The notes under the pieces: model-generated
What the model was told of the DNA's origin: nothing
The model's database searches: none
The model's input: only the letters and a program-made list of their open reading frames with translations
Translations under genes and position numbers: made by a program
NCBI GenBank assembly: GCA_900316955.1
Contig: ONEX01000021.1
Span: 1-64,000 of the forward strand
Direction of reading: 5' to 3'
DNA from: an uncultured Bacteroidales bacterium
GTDB taxonomy: Bacteria > Bacteroidota > Bacteroidia > Bacteroidales > UBA932
Length of the DNA stretch: 64,000 bases
In this document: in pieces, positions 1 through 7,655 of the stretch
Position numbering within the stretch: the stretch's first letter is position 1
Layout: each line of letters starts with the position of its first letter

Positions 1-44
1 CACTGCACGAACCTTGAATCGAAGTATCTTCGGAGCGAAGCGAC

Positions 45-101
45 TTCGCCATCAGGCGAACGGCGGCTTCTGCCGCCGAGTCCCTCCCCCGAGGGGAGGG
101 A
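45..101. repeat. cluster of three short perfect inverted repeats
   Basis: Three back-to-back hairpins are visible: TTCGCC/GGCGAA (45-50 and 55-60), CGGCGG/CCGCCG (61-66 and 73-78) and TCCCTCCCC/GGGGAGGGA (81-89 and 93-101). The stretch 1-186 holds no convincing gene. The arrangement looks like an intergenic repeat element rather than a single terminator, because there is no T-run after any stem. Its family cannot be named from this sequence alone. Confidence 0.6.
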
Positions 102-130
102 TTTAGGGAGGGGGTAACGGTGAACAGACG

Positions 131-203
131 GAGTCCCCCCGCCCGTGTACGAAACCGCCCGGCTGCAAAGGCCGGGCAGGGTTTCGTACGGGTGGGGGGA
201 CTC
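131..203. repeat. long inverted repeat duplicating the tRNA-Leu 3' end
   Basis: The left arm (131-163) and the reverse complement of the right arm (171-203) match over about 33 bases with one substitution and two 2-base indels. The right arm includes the last 17 bases of the tRNA-Leu gene (T-arm and acceptor strand) plus 16 bases downstream. The left arm is therefore an inverted partial copy of the tRNA 3' end, separated by a 7-base loop. On the tRNA strand this would fold as a strong hairpin directly after the tRNA, so it could act in termination or 3' processing. Origin by a recombination or integration event is an alternative. Confidence 0.75.
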
Positions 204-268
204 GAACCCCCACGGCTTGCGCCACCAGATCCTAAGTCTGGGTTGTCTACCAATTCCAACACACCCGC
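187..268 (-). tRNA. tRNA-Leu (anticodon UAG)
   Basis: Read on the minus strand, the gene begins GCGGGTGTG and ends with CACCCGT followed by discriminator A. The acceptor stem pairs over 7 bases, with one G-U at the first position. The anticodon stem-loop CCAGA-CTTAGGA-TCTGG carries TAG, which decodes CUA leucine codons. There is a variable arm (TGGCGCAAGCCG), and the T-loop contains GTTCGAGTC. The length of about 82 nt suits a class II tRNA. CCA is not encoded. The 3' end lies in the inverted repeat at 131-203. Confidence 0.95.
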
Positions 269-291
269 ATGGTTAGAGAATGCAAAGGTAA

Positions 292-1140
292 TCAATTTTT
301 CGCGAACTCCACGCAGGCCCATTCGTCGCGGAGGGTTTGGCCGACGAAGGTGAGGCCGAGGGAGGCGGCGCGTTCCTGCAGGGCCGGGATGTCGGCCTCG
401 TAGAAGCCGGACATCAGGAGGCGGCCGCCGTGGCGCAGTGACCGCACGTATGTGGGCATGTCCTCCAGCAGGATGTTCCGGTGGATGTTCGCCAGGATGA
501 CATCATACGAGCCCATCTGGAGGAGGGAGGCGTCGCCGCAGGCGGTTTCGACGCGGCGGGAGACGCGGTTCCAGCGGGCGTTGCCCCAGGCGGAGCGGGC
601 GGCGACCGCGTCGATATCGACCGCGAAGACCTTCCGCGCGCCCATCTTGGCGGCGAGGATGCCCAGGATGGCGGTGCCGCAGCCCATGTCCAGGACCACG
701 TGCCCCTTGATCAGGTCCTCGATCCCCAGCATCCGCTGCATCATCATGTAGGTCGTATTGTGCGAGCCGGTGCCGAAGGCCATTTCCGGGTCGATCCAGA
801 TGTTGAACCGTGTCCGCGGGACATTCTCGTTGAAGGAGGCCTTGATGGTGACCTTCCCGTCCACGACGATGGGCTCGAAGCGGCTCTCCCACTCCTTGTT
901 CCAGTTCTGGCCCTGGATGGGGACGGCCTCGAAGCCGGCGACGTCGGGGTAGCCGCTCAGGATGACCTTCAGGTCGCCCGGGCGGTATTCCGACAGGGGA
1001 ATGTAGGCCTTCAGGACGGGCTCCTCCGTCACGAAGGAGTCGTACGGCAGTTCGGCGAGGTCCGCCATCAGCATCTCGGCCGTCTCTTCGGAGAAGGGCT
1101 CCAGGCGGACGGACACCTCGATATACTCGAAACTATTCAT
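292..1140 (-). CDS. prmA: ribosomal protein L11 methyltransferase
   Basis: This 282-residue protein is a class I SAM-dependent methyltransferase. The SAM-binding glycine loop VLDMGCGTAILGILAAK is followed by the acidic strand FAVDID. An NIHRNILLEDM segment sits at the usual substrate-side NxxxxxL position. PrmA trimethylates ribosomal protein uL11 in the cytoplasm; its loss is usually mild. The open frame extends about 110 bases further upstream, but that part overlaps the repeat-rich tail of the upstream gene. The ATG at 1140 (MNSFEYIEVSVRL) matches the family N-terminus. The start overlaps the end of the upstream asmA-like gene by 8 bases, so the two are probably translationally coupled. 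Confidence 0.93.
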   Translation of the reverse strand: MNSFEYIEVSVRLEPFSEETAEMLMADLAELPYDSFVTEEPVLKAYIPLSEYRPGDLKVILSGYPDVAGFEAVPIQGQNWNKEWESRFEPIVVDGKVTIKASFNENVPRTRFNIWIDPEMAFGTGSHNTTYMMMQRMLGIEDLIKGHVVLDMGCGTAILGILAAKMGARKVFAVDIDAVAARSAWGNARWNRVSRRVETACGDASLLQMGSYDVILANIHRNILLEDMPTYVRSLRHGGRLLMSGFYEADIPALQERAASLGLTFVGQTLRDEWACVEFAKN

Positions 1141-4100
1141 TGTCTTCTTTTTTGGCAGATGGTTTAGATTCCGGGTCAAGCCCGGAATGAGGCGGAGGGG
1201 CCTCGCCGGATGATCCGTCGGACGCCTCGCCGGATGATCCGTCGGACGCCTCACCGGATGTTCCGTCGGGGGCCTCGGACACCATTCCCAGCACCTCCTC
1301 CTTCAGCGCTTCCTTGTCAGGCTCCGCGGAGGCGGCTTCGAAGCGGCGGGTCATCAATGCCACAGAATCAGTCACCGCCGCCGGGGCGGCCAGGGTGTCG
1401 GCCGCGGGCGTGTAGCCCGTCTCCGACATCCGGTCCTGGATGTAGTGCTGGGCGTTGTTCTCGGCGATGACCTGGTCCACGCCCAGCTCGAAGACGTTGT
1501 GGATGGAGGCCAGGAGGCTGTTCTGCACGGTGTCCAGCTGCCGGCTGAAATCGGGCACGGGGACGCTCCGGTACTTCGCCCGGCTCAGCCCGTACCGGAT
1601 GTGGTCGAAGTCGTCGCCCCAGATGTTGATGCCGAACTTCACCAGCAGCGGCGACTTGATGGCCGACAGGTGGTAGGTGAACGACTCATCCAGGTGCTGC
1701 AGCCCGCTCAGGGCCAGGGTGTACCGGTCCACGCCCATCACGAAGGGGAAGACCTCCATCACATTCTCCCGGACCATGCCGGTGACGCCCATCTCGTTCA
1801 CGTAGGCCCCGTTCTTGTTCCGGAACGCCAGCATCTTGGCGATCCGCTTGAATTCCGGGGTGTCGCCGTCGATGGACAGGTCCTTGCCGGAAATCCGGAG
1901 GACACCGTCGATGGACGGGAGCACCAGCTGCATCAGGGTGTCCACCTCGGCGGTGGCGGCGAGCTCGCAGTTCAGGTCGCCCGCGAAGGAGCGCAGCATG
2001 GGCACCAGGGTGTCCACCGCCGGGAACAGGGAGATGACCTTCTCCGCGGTGACGTCCACGAGGTTCAGGTCGAAGCCGGTCTTGATGTCGCGCTTGCTCC
2101 GGGTGGCGTAGAAGCCCTCGAAATGGATTTCGCCCATGTTCGTGGCGGCCAGGGCGTTGGTGACCTGGAGGGTGCGCTGCTTCATCTCCAGGTCGGCGGC
2201 CGCCCAGGAGACTTCCAGGCTGTCGTACCGGATGTCGCTGGCTTCCAGGCTCACCCGGGCGTTCAGGTTGCCCGGGACCACCAGGAGGCGCGACGACGAG
2301 CTGTCCGGCAGTTCGGCCGTGGCCATCGCCTCTTCGAGCGCCTCGTCGCTGGCGCGCTCCATCGACGGCTGGGGGTCATAGTGGGCATAATAATCGTACG
2401 CCCGCATCAGCTCGTTCGCGTCCAGGTGGTCAGAGGAGACCGTGGCGTCCAGTTCCATCGTCCCGCGGGACAGCAGGGAGCGGCGCAGGTTCGCGAGGGT
2501 GCCCTGGGCGGTCAGGTTGGATTCCCCGGCCTCGACGGTAATGTTCTTCAGGTCCACCCGGTCGTTGGTCACCGCACCGCGCAGGTCCTGGACCTGCGTC
2601 TGCAGCGGGAAGGCGGGCACGAGCAGCCGCGCCTGTTCCAGCGACACGTTCCCGGAGAAGTCCCAGTTGCGGTAGTATTGCCGGACGGCGTCGGAGAGGT
2701 TCACATGGATGTCCCGGTTCCGGAAGTCGGACTGCATCCAGGCGGGGAAATTGCGCCGGGGATGGCTCTGGCGGTATTTCGCCATCAGGGAATCCCGCGG
2801 GACGCCCGGCCAGACCCTTTGCAGGGAATCCAGCAGGCGGTTCAGCCGTCTGGTCGTGCTTTCTGCCAGCTGGTGCTTGTTCGCCGTGACGTCGAACTTG
2901 AAGTTCCGCAGCAGGACGCCGTTGGCGCCGCTGCGCACCCGCACGCCCGTGCTCTGGCTCGTGAGGTTCAGTTTCGGCGAGCGGAAATCCTTGGTGGAAG
3001 GCGTGACGCGGAAGGTCTCCTGATTCTCACGGAGGCCCACGGCCGTGCCTTCCTCATCCCGCATCGACAGGTTCGCGGCCTTCAGGACGCCCATCAGCGG
3101 GGTGAGCTCCCTGCCGCCGCGGAGGATGGCCGCGGAGTTCTGCGCCTGGATGTCAATGTCCTTGCCGCGGACGTAGGTCCCGCCCTTGTAGGTGGCGTCC
3201 AGGGTGTCCAGCCTGGCCGTCAAGGCCAGCACGCGGGCGCCCCGGCGCATGTTGTCGTCGATGCGGTTGCCTTTCGTCTCCAGCGTCAGGTCCGCCTTCT
3301 GCACCCAGGCCTTGAGCTTGTCTTTCGTATCGTCCACCGACAGGTCGCGGATCACCGCGTTCCCCTTGATGTCGGCGTTCCCGATCTTCGCGAGGCTCAG
3401 CTGCGACATGCGCGCCTGCCCGCTGAGGGAGGCGGTGATGGCGCCAGTGCCGGTGATGCCCTGTTCCGCCGTGAAGGCCTTGGTGAGGGAGTCCACCCGG
3501 GCGCGGATCTTCCCGTCGATGGCGAAGAAGGGATCCTCGCCGGTCACGTCCGCCGCCGTGCCTTTCAGGTCGATGCGGGCGCCCACGATGTCCAGGAGCA
3601 CCCGATTCAGCTCCAGGTCCAGTTTCAGATCCTCGTCGGTGTTCGCATCCACATCCAGCGACACCTGGCCCCGGCGCCCGAAGCCCTCATAATCGACATA
3701 GGCGTCCGGCACCTGCAGGCGGGCGTTGATGCGGGGGAGGCGGCCTTTCGCCAGCGCGCCGTCGCAATGGGCGTCCAGGTCCAGCACGGCGTCGGTCTTC
3801 ACCTTCCCGAGGGCGGGGAAGTTGACCTTGTATTCGTTCAGAAGGTCGCCCAGGGGGCATTTTTCGATGGTGGCGTCGGCCCGGATCTCCGTGCTGTCGG
3901 GGTGGAAGACCACGCGCCCGTCGCCTTTCAGGTCGATGGTGGCGACCTTCAGCGCCAGCCGGTCCACCAGCGCCTCCAGCGCGCCGTCCGCCCGTTCCGG
4001 GAAGGCAGCATCGGCCTCCAGGTGCACCGGAATCCGCATCCGGCCGGAGGATCGCCGGGAAAGGAAGGCCTTGGCGTCCGCCGCGAGGGAGACGCGGCGG

Positions 4101-4858
4101 TCCTTGCCTTCCGCCTCCAGGCGGTCGAGGCCCAGCGCGACGGTGTCCTTGGGCAGGCGGCCGTTCACGAACAGGCTGTCTGCGACGAGCCGCATCCGGA
4201 TATCCGGGATATGGTGCGTGTCCACTTTCCCGTCCATCTGCAGCTGCTTCATCCGGATCATGCCCAGGAGGGTGTCCTGCTGGTTCGTGTACACGACATA
4301 GGGCCGGCCGGTCAGGCGGATCCTGTGCAGGCGGATGGGGGGCAGGGGAGCGGAGGCGGTGGTGTCCTCGGAATCGCCGAGCCGGAGGATGTTCCAGTTC
4401 GCGGCCGTGCTGTCGTACTGGTGGGCGAAGATGCGCGGCCGGTCCAGTTCCACCCGCCGGATGTCGTAGCTGGTCTTCTTGAGGAAGTTGACGAGGTTGA
4501 GCGACGCTTCCAGCTTCTGGAAAGAGGCCAGGGTGTCCATTCCCGGCGCCCGGCCGGCCTGCAGGAGCGGGAAACGGCCTTTCTCGACCAGGGAGGAATC
4601 GTACCAGGCGTACCGCTCGTGCGGATACACGATCGCGAGGTTGTCCAGCGTGAAGTTCAGGAACGGGAAATCCTTGATCACGGAAGCGCGGACCCGCGAG
4701 AAACGGAGCTCGCCGCCTTCCACATACTGCTCCGCGAACCGGTTCACGAGGGGCGTGAGCACCTTCGGCCGGAGAATCACCTGCATGGCGACCAGCAGGA
4801 GCAATGCAAGGCCCAGGAGGGCCAGCACGATATTCCGGAGGATGCGGAGCGCTTTCAT
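1133..4858 (-). CDS. AsmA-like inner-membrane-anchored protein, 1241 aa
   Basis: One N-terminal membrane segment (about residues 8-28, ending VAMQVIL) is followed by a very long periplasmic region rich in alternating beta strands. It contains the phrase KDFPFLNFTLDNL typical of AsmA-family N-termini. These proteins are thought to form long hydrophobic grooves that move phospholipid between inner and outer membranes; this is family knowledge, not tested here. The last 60 residues are low complexity: three tandem copies of an 8-residue unit close to SDGSSGEA, then a segment encoded by a palindromic repeat. The frame ends inside prmA. A promoter -7 element lies only five bases upstream of the start codon. 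Confidence 0.85.
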   Translation of the reverse strand: MKALRILRNIVLALLGLALLLLVAMQVILRPKVLTPLVNRFAEQYVEGGELRFSRVRASVIKDFPFLNFTLDNLAIVYPHERYAWYDSSLVEKGRFPLLQAGRAPGMDTLASFQKLEASLNLVNFLKKTSYDIRRVELDRPRIFAHQYDSTAANWNILRLGDSEDTTASAPLPPIRLHRIRLTGRPYVVYTNQQDTLLGMIRMKQLQMDGKVDTHHIPDIRMRLVADSLFVNGRLPKDTVALGLDRLEAEGKDRRVSLAADAKAFLSRRSSGRMRIPVHLEADAAFPERADGALEALVDRLALKVATIDLKGDGRVVFHPDSTEIRADATIEKCPLGDLLNEYKVNFPALGKVKTDAVLDLDAHCDGALAKGRLPRINARLQVPDAYVDYEGFGRRGQVSLDVDANTDEDLKLDLELNRVLLDIVGARIDLKGTAADVTGEDPFFAIDGKIRARVDSLTKAFTAEQGITGTGAITASLSGQARMSQLSLAKIGNADIKGNAVIRDLSVDDTKDKLKAWVQKADLTLETKGNRIDDNMRRGARVLALTARLDTLDATYKGGTYVRGKDIDIQAQNSAAILRGGRELTPLMGVLKAANLSMRDEEGTAVGLRENQETFRVTPSTKDFRSPKLNLTSQSTGVRVRSGANGVLLRNFKFDVTANKHQLAESTTRRLNRLLDSLQRVWPGVPRDSLMAKYRQSHPRRNFPAWMQSDFRNRDIHVNLSDAVRQYYRNWDFSGNVSLEQARLLVPAFPLQTQVQDLRGAVTNDRVDLKNITVEAGESNLTAQGTLANLRRSLLSRGTMELDATVSSDHLDANELMRAYDYYAHYDPQPSMERASDEALEEAMATAELPDSSSSRLLVVPGNLNARVSLEASDIRYDSLEVSWAAADLEMKQRTLQVTNALAATNMGEIHFEGFYATRSKRDIKTGFDLNLVDVTAEKVISLFPAVDTLVPMLRSFAGDLNCELAATAEVDTLMQLVLPSIDGVLRISGKDLSIDGDTPEFKRIAKMLAFRNKNGAYVNEMGVTGMVRENVMEVFPFVMGVDRYTLALSGLQHLDESFTYHLSAIKSPLLVKFGINIWGDDFDHIRYGLSRAKYRSVPVPDFSRQLDTVQNSLLASIHNVFELGVDQVIAENNAQHYIQDRMSETGYTPAADTLAAPAAVTDSVALMTRRFEAASAEPDKEALKEEVLGMVSEAPDGTSGEASDGSSGEASDGSSGEAPPPHSGLDPESKPSAKKEDNE
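1168..1188. repeat. palindromic ATTCCGGG/CCCGGAAT element inside coding sequence
   Basis: A perfect palindrome with 8-base arms around TCAAG encodes the residues around SGLDPE near the end of the AsmA-like protein. Palindromes of this CCGGGTCAAGCCCGG type are familiar as dispersed intergenic repeats in many bacteria. Here one seems to have been captured in frame at the C-terminus. Confidence 0.6.
1200..1271. repeat. three tandem copies of a 24-bp unit in the asmA-like gene
   Basis: Copies at 1200-1223 and 1224-1247 are identical; the third (1248-1271) differs at four positions. Each encodes an 8-residue Gly/Ser/Asp/Glu unit in the hydrophilic tail. The perfect identity of two copies suggests recent expansion or an unstable copy number. 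Confidence 0.85.
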
Positions 4859-4863
4859 ACGAA

Positions 4864-4871
4864 CAAAGATA
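4864..4871 (-). promoter_or_regulatory. -7 promoter element of the asmA-like/prmA operon
   Basis: TATCTTTG fits the Bacteroidota consensus TAnnTTTG. It ends five bases before the ATG at 4858, so transcription would start at or just next to the start codon. It sits inside an inverted repeat, AAGATAGTG/CACTATCTT (4866-4874 and 4885-4893). Confidence 0.65.
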
Positions 4872-4909
4872 GTGAAAAAAGTAGCACTATCTTCGCCCGG
4901 AGGCCCGCG

Positions 4910-6199
4910 CTAAGCGAGAATGTGGTGGGAAACGCTGCCGAGCAGCCCCAGCCTGCCCGCCCGGTCCAGGAACAACTGCTCGAATTCCGCCCCGTAGATG
5001 TTCCGGGACAGGTGCAGGAACAGCTTGTCCCCGAAGCCCGTGCAGGAGGCGGCCCCGCTGTTGCCCCGCTGCCGTCCCAGGATGAAGTCGAATTCGGTCA
5101 GGTACGGGCGCATCTCGTCCGGCACGCGGACCTGGCCCAGGTTGGACAGGGTCTGCGAGCAGTATTTGTCTCCGTGGAGCTTGTTGATGATATCGATGAT
5201 GGGCTTTTTCACCACGAGCGGCAGGCAGCGGACGGCGAAGCTCTCCTCCAGCTCCACGTTGGCGGCGATCTTCGGCTCCAGGTTTTCCGGGCGCAGCATC
5301 GCCTCCTTCTGCATCTTCACGAGCCGGACCAGCTGCTCCAGCGGCAGGTAGCCGCTCTTGATGTCCAGGCCGAGATGCACGTACGAGGAGAAGTTCCGCA
5401 CGGTGCGGCTGCCGTAGCGCGGCCGCAGGTTCACCGGGACGCTGACCTTCACGACGCTGCGCTTGCCCGGATCGTCGTCGGCCCGGTACAGCTTCTGGAG
5501 CGCGTCCAGCATCAGGCCGGTCAGGAGGTCCGTCACGCTGCAGTCCATCCGGCGGCATACCGCCTTCACCCGGTCCATCGGCATCACCACCCGGATGTCG
5601 CGGAGGCCCGCCCCGGGCAGCCGGCGGCCCCGGATATGGTAGGCGGCGACATCCTTCTCCAGCTCGCCCTTGCGGCCGGAAAAGACGGTCTTGAAGCTGT
5701 CCTCCACTTCCGCGGGGTCGGCGACCTCGGCGGGGTTCAGCACGAGGCCGGAATAGGAAATGGACAGGCCGTATCGCAGGCGCAGGTATTCGCCTGCAAG
5801 CGTGAGCAGGAAGGTTTCGGAACCGGTCCCGTCGGCCAGGGCGTGGAAGACGTCCAGGACGATGCGGCATCCGTCGGCGCTCACCTTGTACAGGAAACCG
5901 CCGTTGTCGCGGAAATGGAACCGGCTGAGCGGCGCGGCGGGCTTGACCTCGGGATCCCGGTCAATCCGGCGGAGGTGCCACCAGAAGGCGCCGGAACGGA
6001 GGCCGCACCGGAACGTGGGAATCCGTTCGGACACGGTCTCCAGCGCCTGCTGGAGGACGATGGGGTCCACGGGATCGGTGAGCGTGACGCTCATCCGGTA
6101 CAGGGAAGCGTAGTGCCTGCTCAGCGAAGCGGGGTAGATGTTCGCCGCATTGTCGATCCGCATCCGGGCGGGAATTGTGAGGGTGAAAGTCCGTTCCAT
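4910..6199 (-). CDS. condensation-fold acyltransferase-like protein
   Basis: This 429-residue cytoplasmic protein has the layout of the chloramphenicol-acetyltransferase/condensation superfamily: an N-terminal half with YRMSVTLTDPVD, then FHALADGTG carrying an HxxxDG active-site-like motif (His119, Asp123), and a C-terminal half with LSNLGQVRVPDEM. The full HHxxxDG motif of NRPS condensation domains is reduced to one His, as in alcohol acetyltransferases. The likely role is transfer of an acyl group to an alcohol or amine; the substrate is unknown. The ATG at 6199 was chosen over one 54 bases upstream because a promoter (-7 TACTTTTG, -33 TTTG) lies between them. It is probably a single-gene unit. 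Confidence 0.65.
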   Translation of the reverse strand: MERTFTLTIPARMRIDNAANIYPASLSRHYASLYRMSVTLTDPVDPIVLQQALETVSERIPTFRCGLRSGAFWWHLRRIDRDPEVKPAAPLSRFHFRDNGGFLYKVSADGCRIVLDVFHALADGTGSETFLLTLAGEYLRLRYGLSISYSGLVLNPAEVADPAEVEDSFKTVFSGRKGELEKDVAAYHIRGRRLPGAGLRDIRVVMPMDRVKAVCRRMDCSVTDLLTGLMLDALQKLYRADDDPGKRSVVKVSVPVNLRPRYGSRTVRNFSSYVHLGLDIKSGYLPLEQLVRLVKMQKEAMLRPENLEPKIAANVELEESFAVRCLPLVVKKPIIDIINKLHGDKYCSQTLSNLGQVRVPDEMRPYLTEFDFILGRQRGNSGAASCTGFGDKLFLHLSRNIYGAEFEQLFLDRAGRLGLLGSVSHHILA

Positions 6200-6222
6200 C
6201 GTGTTCGCGCTTGTTACGGAAA

Positions 6223-6254
6223 CAAAAGTACCGCCCCCGGGAGAGGGCGGCAAA
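6223..6254 (-). promoter_or_regulatory. promoter of the acyltransferase-like gene
   Basis: On the minus strand TTTG (6254-6251) and TACTTTTG (6230-6223) are separated by 20 bases, matching the Bacteroidota -33/-7 pattern. The predicted leader is about 16-18 bases. This fixes the downstream ATG at 6199. Confidence 0.75.
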
Positions 6255-6307
6255 TTTAGGTGGCGAATGTGGGGAAAATGTGATGAAATCCCCCTATGTG
6301 GGGCGAA

Positions 6308-7531
6308 TTACCGCCCTCTCCGGAGCCGGCCGATGGCGTGCTCCAGGCTTTCGGTGGGCTCGATGATGTTGTAGTCCTTCCAGAAGTCGGGATCCTGGAA
6401 CTCGGCGGCCTTCTCGCTGAGGATGTCCACGGTGCGGAACGCTTCGGCGCGCGGGATGGGGACGGCGGGTTCGCGGAGGTCGGTGACGACAAGCTCGTTG
6501 ACCACGGCATAGGAGGTGGCGAACAGGCGCTTCTTCCAGTCGCAGTTGAAGCGCATCGTGGACCGGAAATACTCCAGCCGGCTCTGGCCGTCCTTGAGCC
6601 GGTAGCTGATGACGATGGACAGCTCCCGCGGCGACAGGCGGAGCGAGAGGGGCTTCCGGACGACCATCATCCGGGTGGCCTTCGCAGCGTCGGACATGTC
6701 CAGGGACATCTCGATGCGGGTGAAGGAGAGGAGTTCCCGGTCGATGTACAGCGTCCCGTGGTAGAGCGCCCATTCCACCTCGCGGCTGCCGGGGTGGAAG
6801 TGGATGACGAACTGGAGGCGGTCGCCGATGTAGGTGGGCATGCCCATCTCGAACTCGTACAGGGACAGTTCCTCGTCGTTGAGCAGGATTTCGGGATTCT
6901 TCACCACGTCGAAGGTGACGGCTTGCGTGGGACCGCCCTGCATCTTTACGCTCAGGGTGTCGGTCCGGCGCTGGCTCAGCAGGACGCGGCTTTTCTCCAG
7001 GGCGGCCCGGTCGCGGTAGACCGTGCCGTCATAGCCCGTCTTGTACAGCCGGGAGACCGCTTCGGAGACATAGATGTACCGGTTCCGCTTGCGGACGGTT
7101 TCCCGGTAGAAGCATTCCAGCAGCTCGGGATTCTTGCTGTAGTTTTCCGAGATCCGGTAGATGGCTTCCCGGATGATTTCCCGCGGGTCGCCCGTGATGA
7201 TGGACGCTTCCGCGATAGGCATGGATTCCGGCGTGAGGCGCACGTTGAGCGGGCCTCCACCCGGCTTCTGCCGCAGGGTGCGGTAGCCCAGGAACGAGAA
7301 GGTGACTTCCGCTACGGGCTGGTCCGACTTGATGGTGAAGTCTCCGTCCGCATTGGTGACGGTGGCGTAATGGCGGCCGGGCACGGAGACGTGCACGGAC
7401 TCCATCGGACGGCCCGTCACCGCATCCACGACGGTCCCTTGCACCGAATAGCCCAGCCGGACCGTGTCCACCTGGCCGTAAAGGGCCGCGGAGCAGAAGA
7501 CAAAGGCAATCAATATCAGGAACTTACGCAT
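6308..7531 (-). CDS. carboxypeptidase-regulatory-like domain protein, exported
   Basis: This 407-residue protein has a signal peptide (FLILIAFVFCSAALYGQ). A CarboxypepD_reg-like beta domain follows at about residues 28-100, with the phrases VQGTVVDAVTGRPMESVHV and NADGDFTIKS. The remaining 300 residues contain an LLECFYRETVRKRNRYIY block seen in conserved Bacteroidota exported proteins and a beta-rich segment. The family is common in Bacteroidota cell envelopes, but no catalytic function is established. The ATG at 7531 lies 21 bases after a TAAATTTG -7 element; the longer frame from 7564 would start upstream of that promoter. It diverges from the AAA ATPase gene. Confidence 0.75.
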   Translation of the reverse strand: MRKFLILIAFVFCSAALYGQVDTVRLGYSVQGTVVDAVTGRPMESVHVSVPGRHYATVTNADGDFTIKSDQPVAEVTFSFLGYRTLRQKPGGGPLNVRLTPESMPIAEASIITGDPREIIREAIYRISENYSKNPELLECFYRETVRKRNRYIYVSEAVSRLYKTGYDGTVYRDRAALEKSRVLLSQRRTDTLSVKMQGGPTQAVTFDVVKNPEILLNDEELSLYEFEMGMPTYIGDRLQFVIHFHPGSREVEWALYHGTLYIDRELLSFTRIEMSLDMSDAAKATRMMVVRKPLSLRLSPRELSIVISYRLKDGQSRLEYFRSTMRFNCDWKKRLFATSYAVVNELVVTDLREPAVPIPRAEAFRTVDILSEKAAEFQDPDFWKDYNIIEPTESLEHAIGRLRRGR

Positions 7532-7551
7532 GGGGAAAATCTTTACTTGTA

Positions 7552-7559
7552 CAAATTTA
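7552..7559 (-). promoter_or_regulatory. -7 element of the regulatory-domain protein gene
   Basis: TAAATTTG on the minus strand fits TAnnTTTG. A partial -33 (TTG, 7581-7579) lies 19 bases further upstream. Confidence 0.6.
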
Positions 7560-7622
7560 AACATTCTCGGGGGAAAAACAATTTTTTCTTGTTTTCCCGT
7601 CCCGTTTTCCCATAAGATTTCC

Positions 7623-7630
7623 TATATTTG
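7623..7630 (+). promoter_or_regulatory. -7 element of the AAA ATPase/sirtuin operon
   Basis: TATATTTG lies 25 bases before the ATG at 7656. No good -33 element is seen. It stands back to back with the minus-strand promoter at 7552-7559. Confidence 0.6.
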
Positions 7631-7655
7631 TAACAAGATAGTTACCTACCTGCCT

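Noticed and set aside
120..353. 77-codon plus-strand frame across the tRNA
   Set aside because: It covers the tRNA-Leu gene and inverted repeat and has no recognisable protein features.
1445..6259. Very long plus-strand open frame (about 1600 codons) opposite the asmA-like and acyltransferase genes
   Set aside because: It is an antisense shadow caused by high GC; its translation is Ala/Gly/His/Val-rich without any domain, while the minus strand has clear families and promoters.
6240..6321. GGAGAGGGCGG/CCGCCCTCTCC inverted repeat (arms 6240-6250 and 6311-6321)
   Set aside because: The arms are 60 bases apart and one lies in a coding end; a functional hairpin is doubtful.
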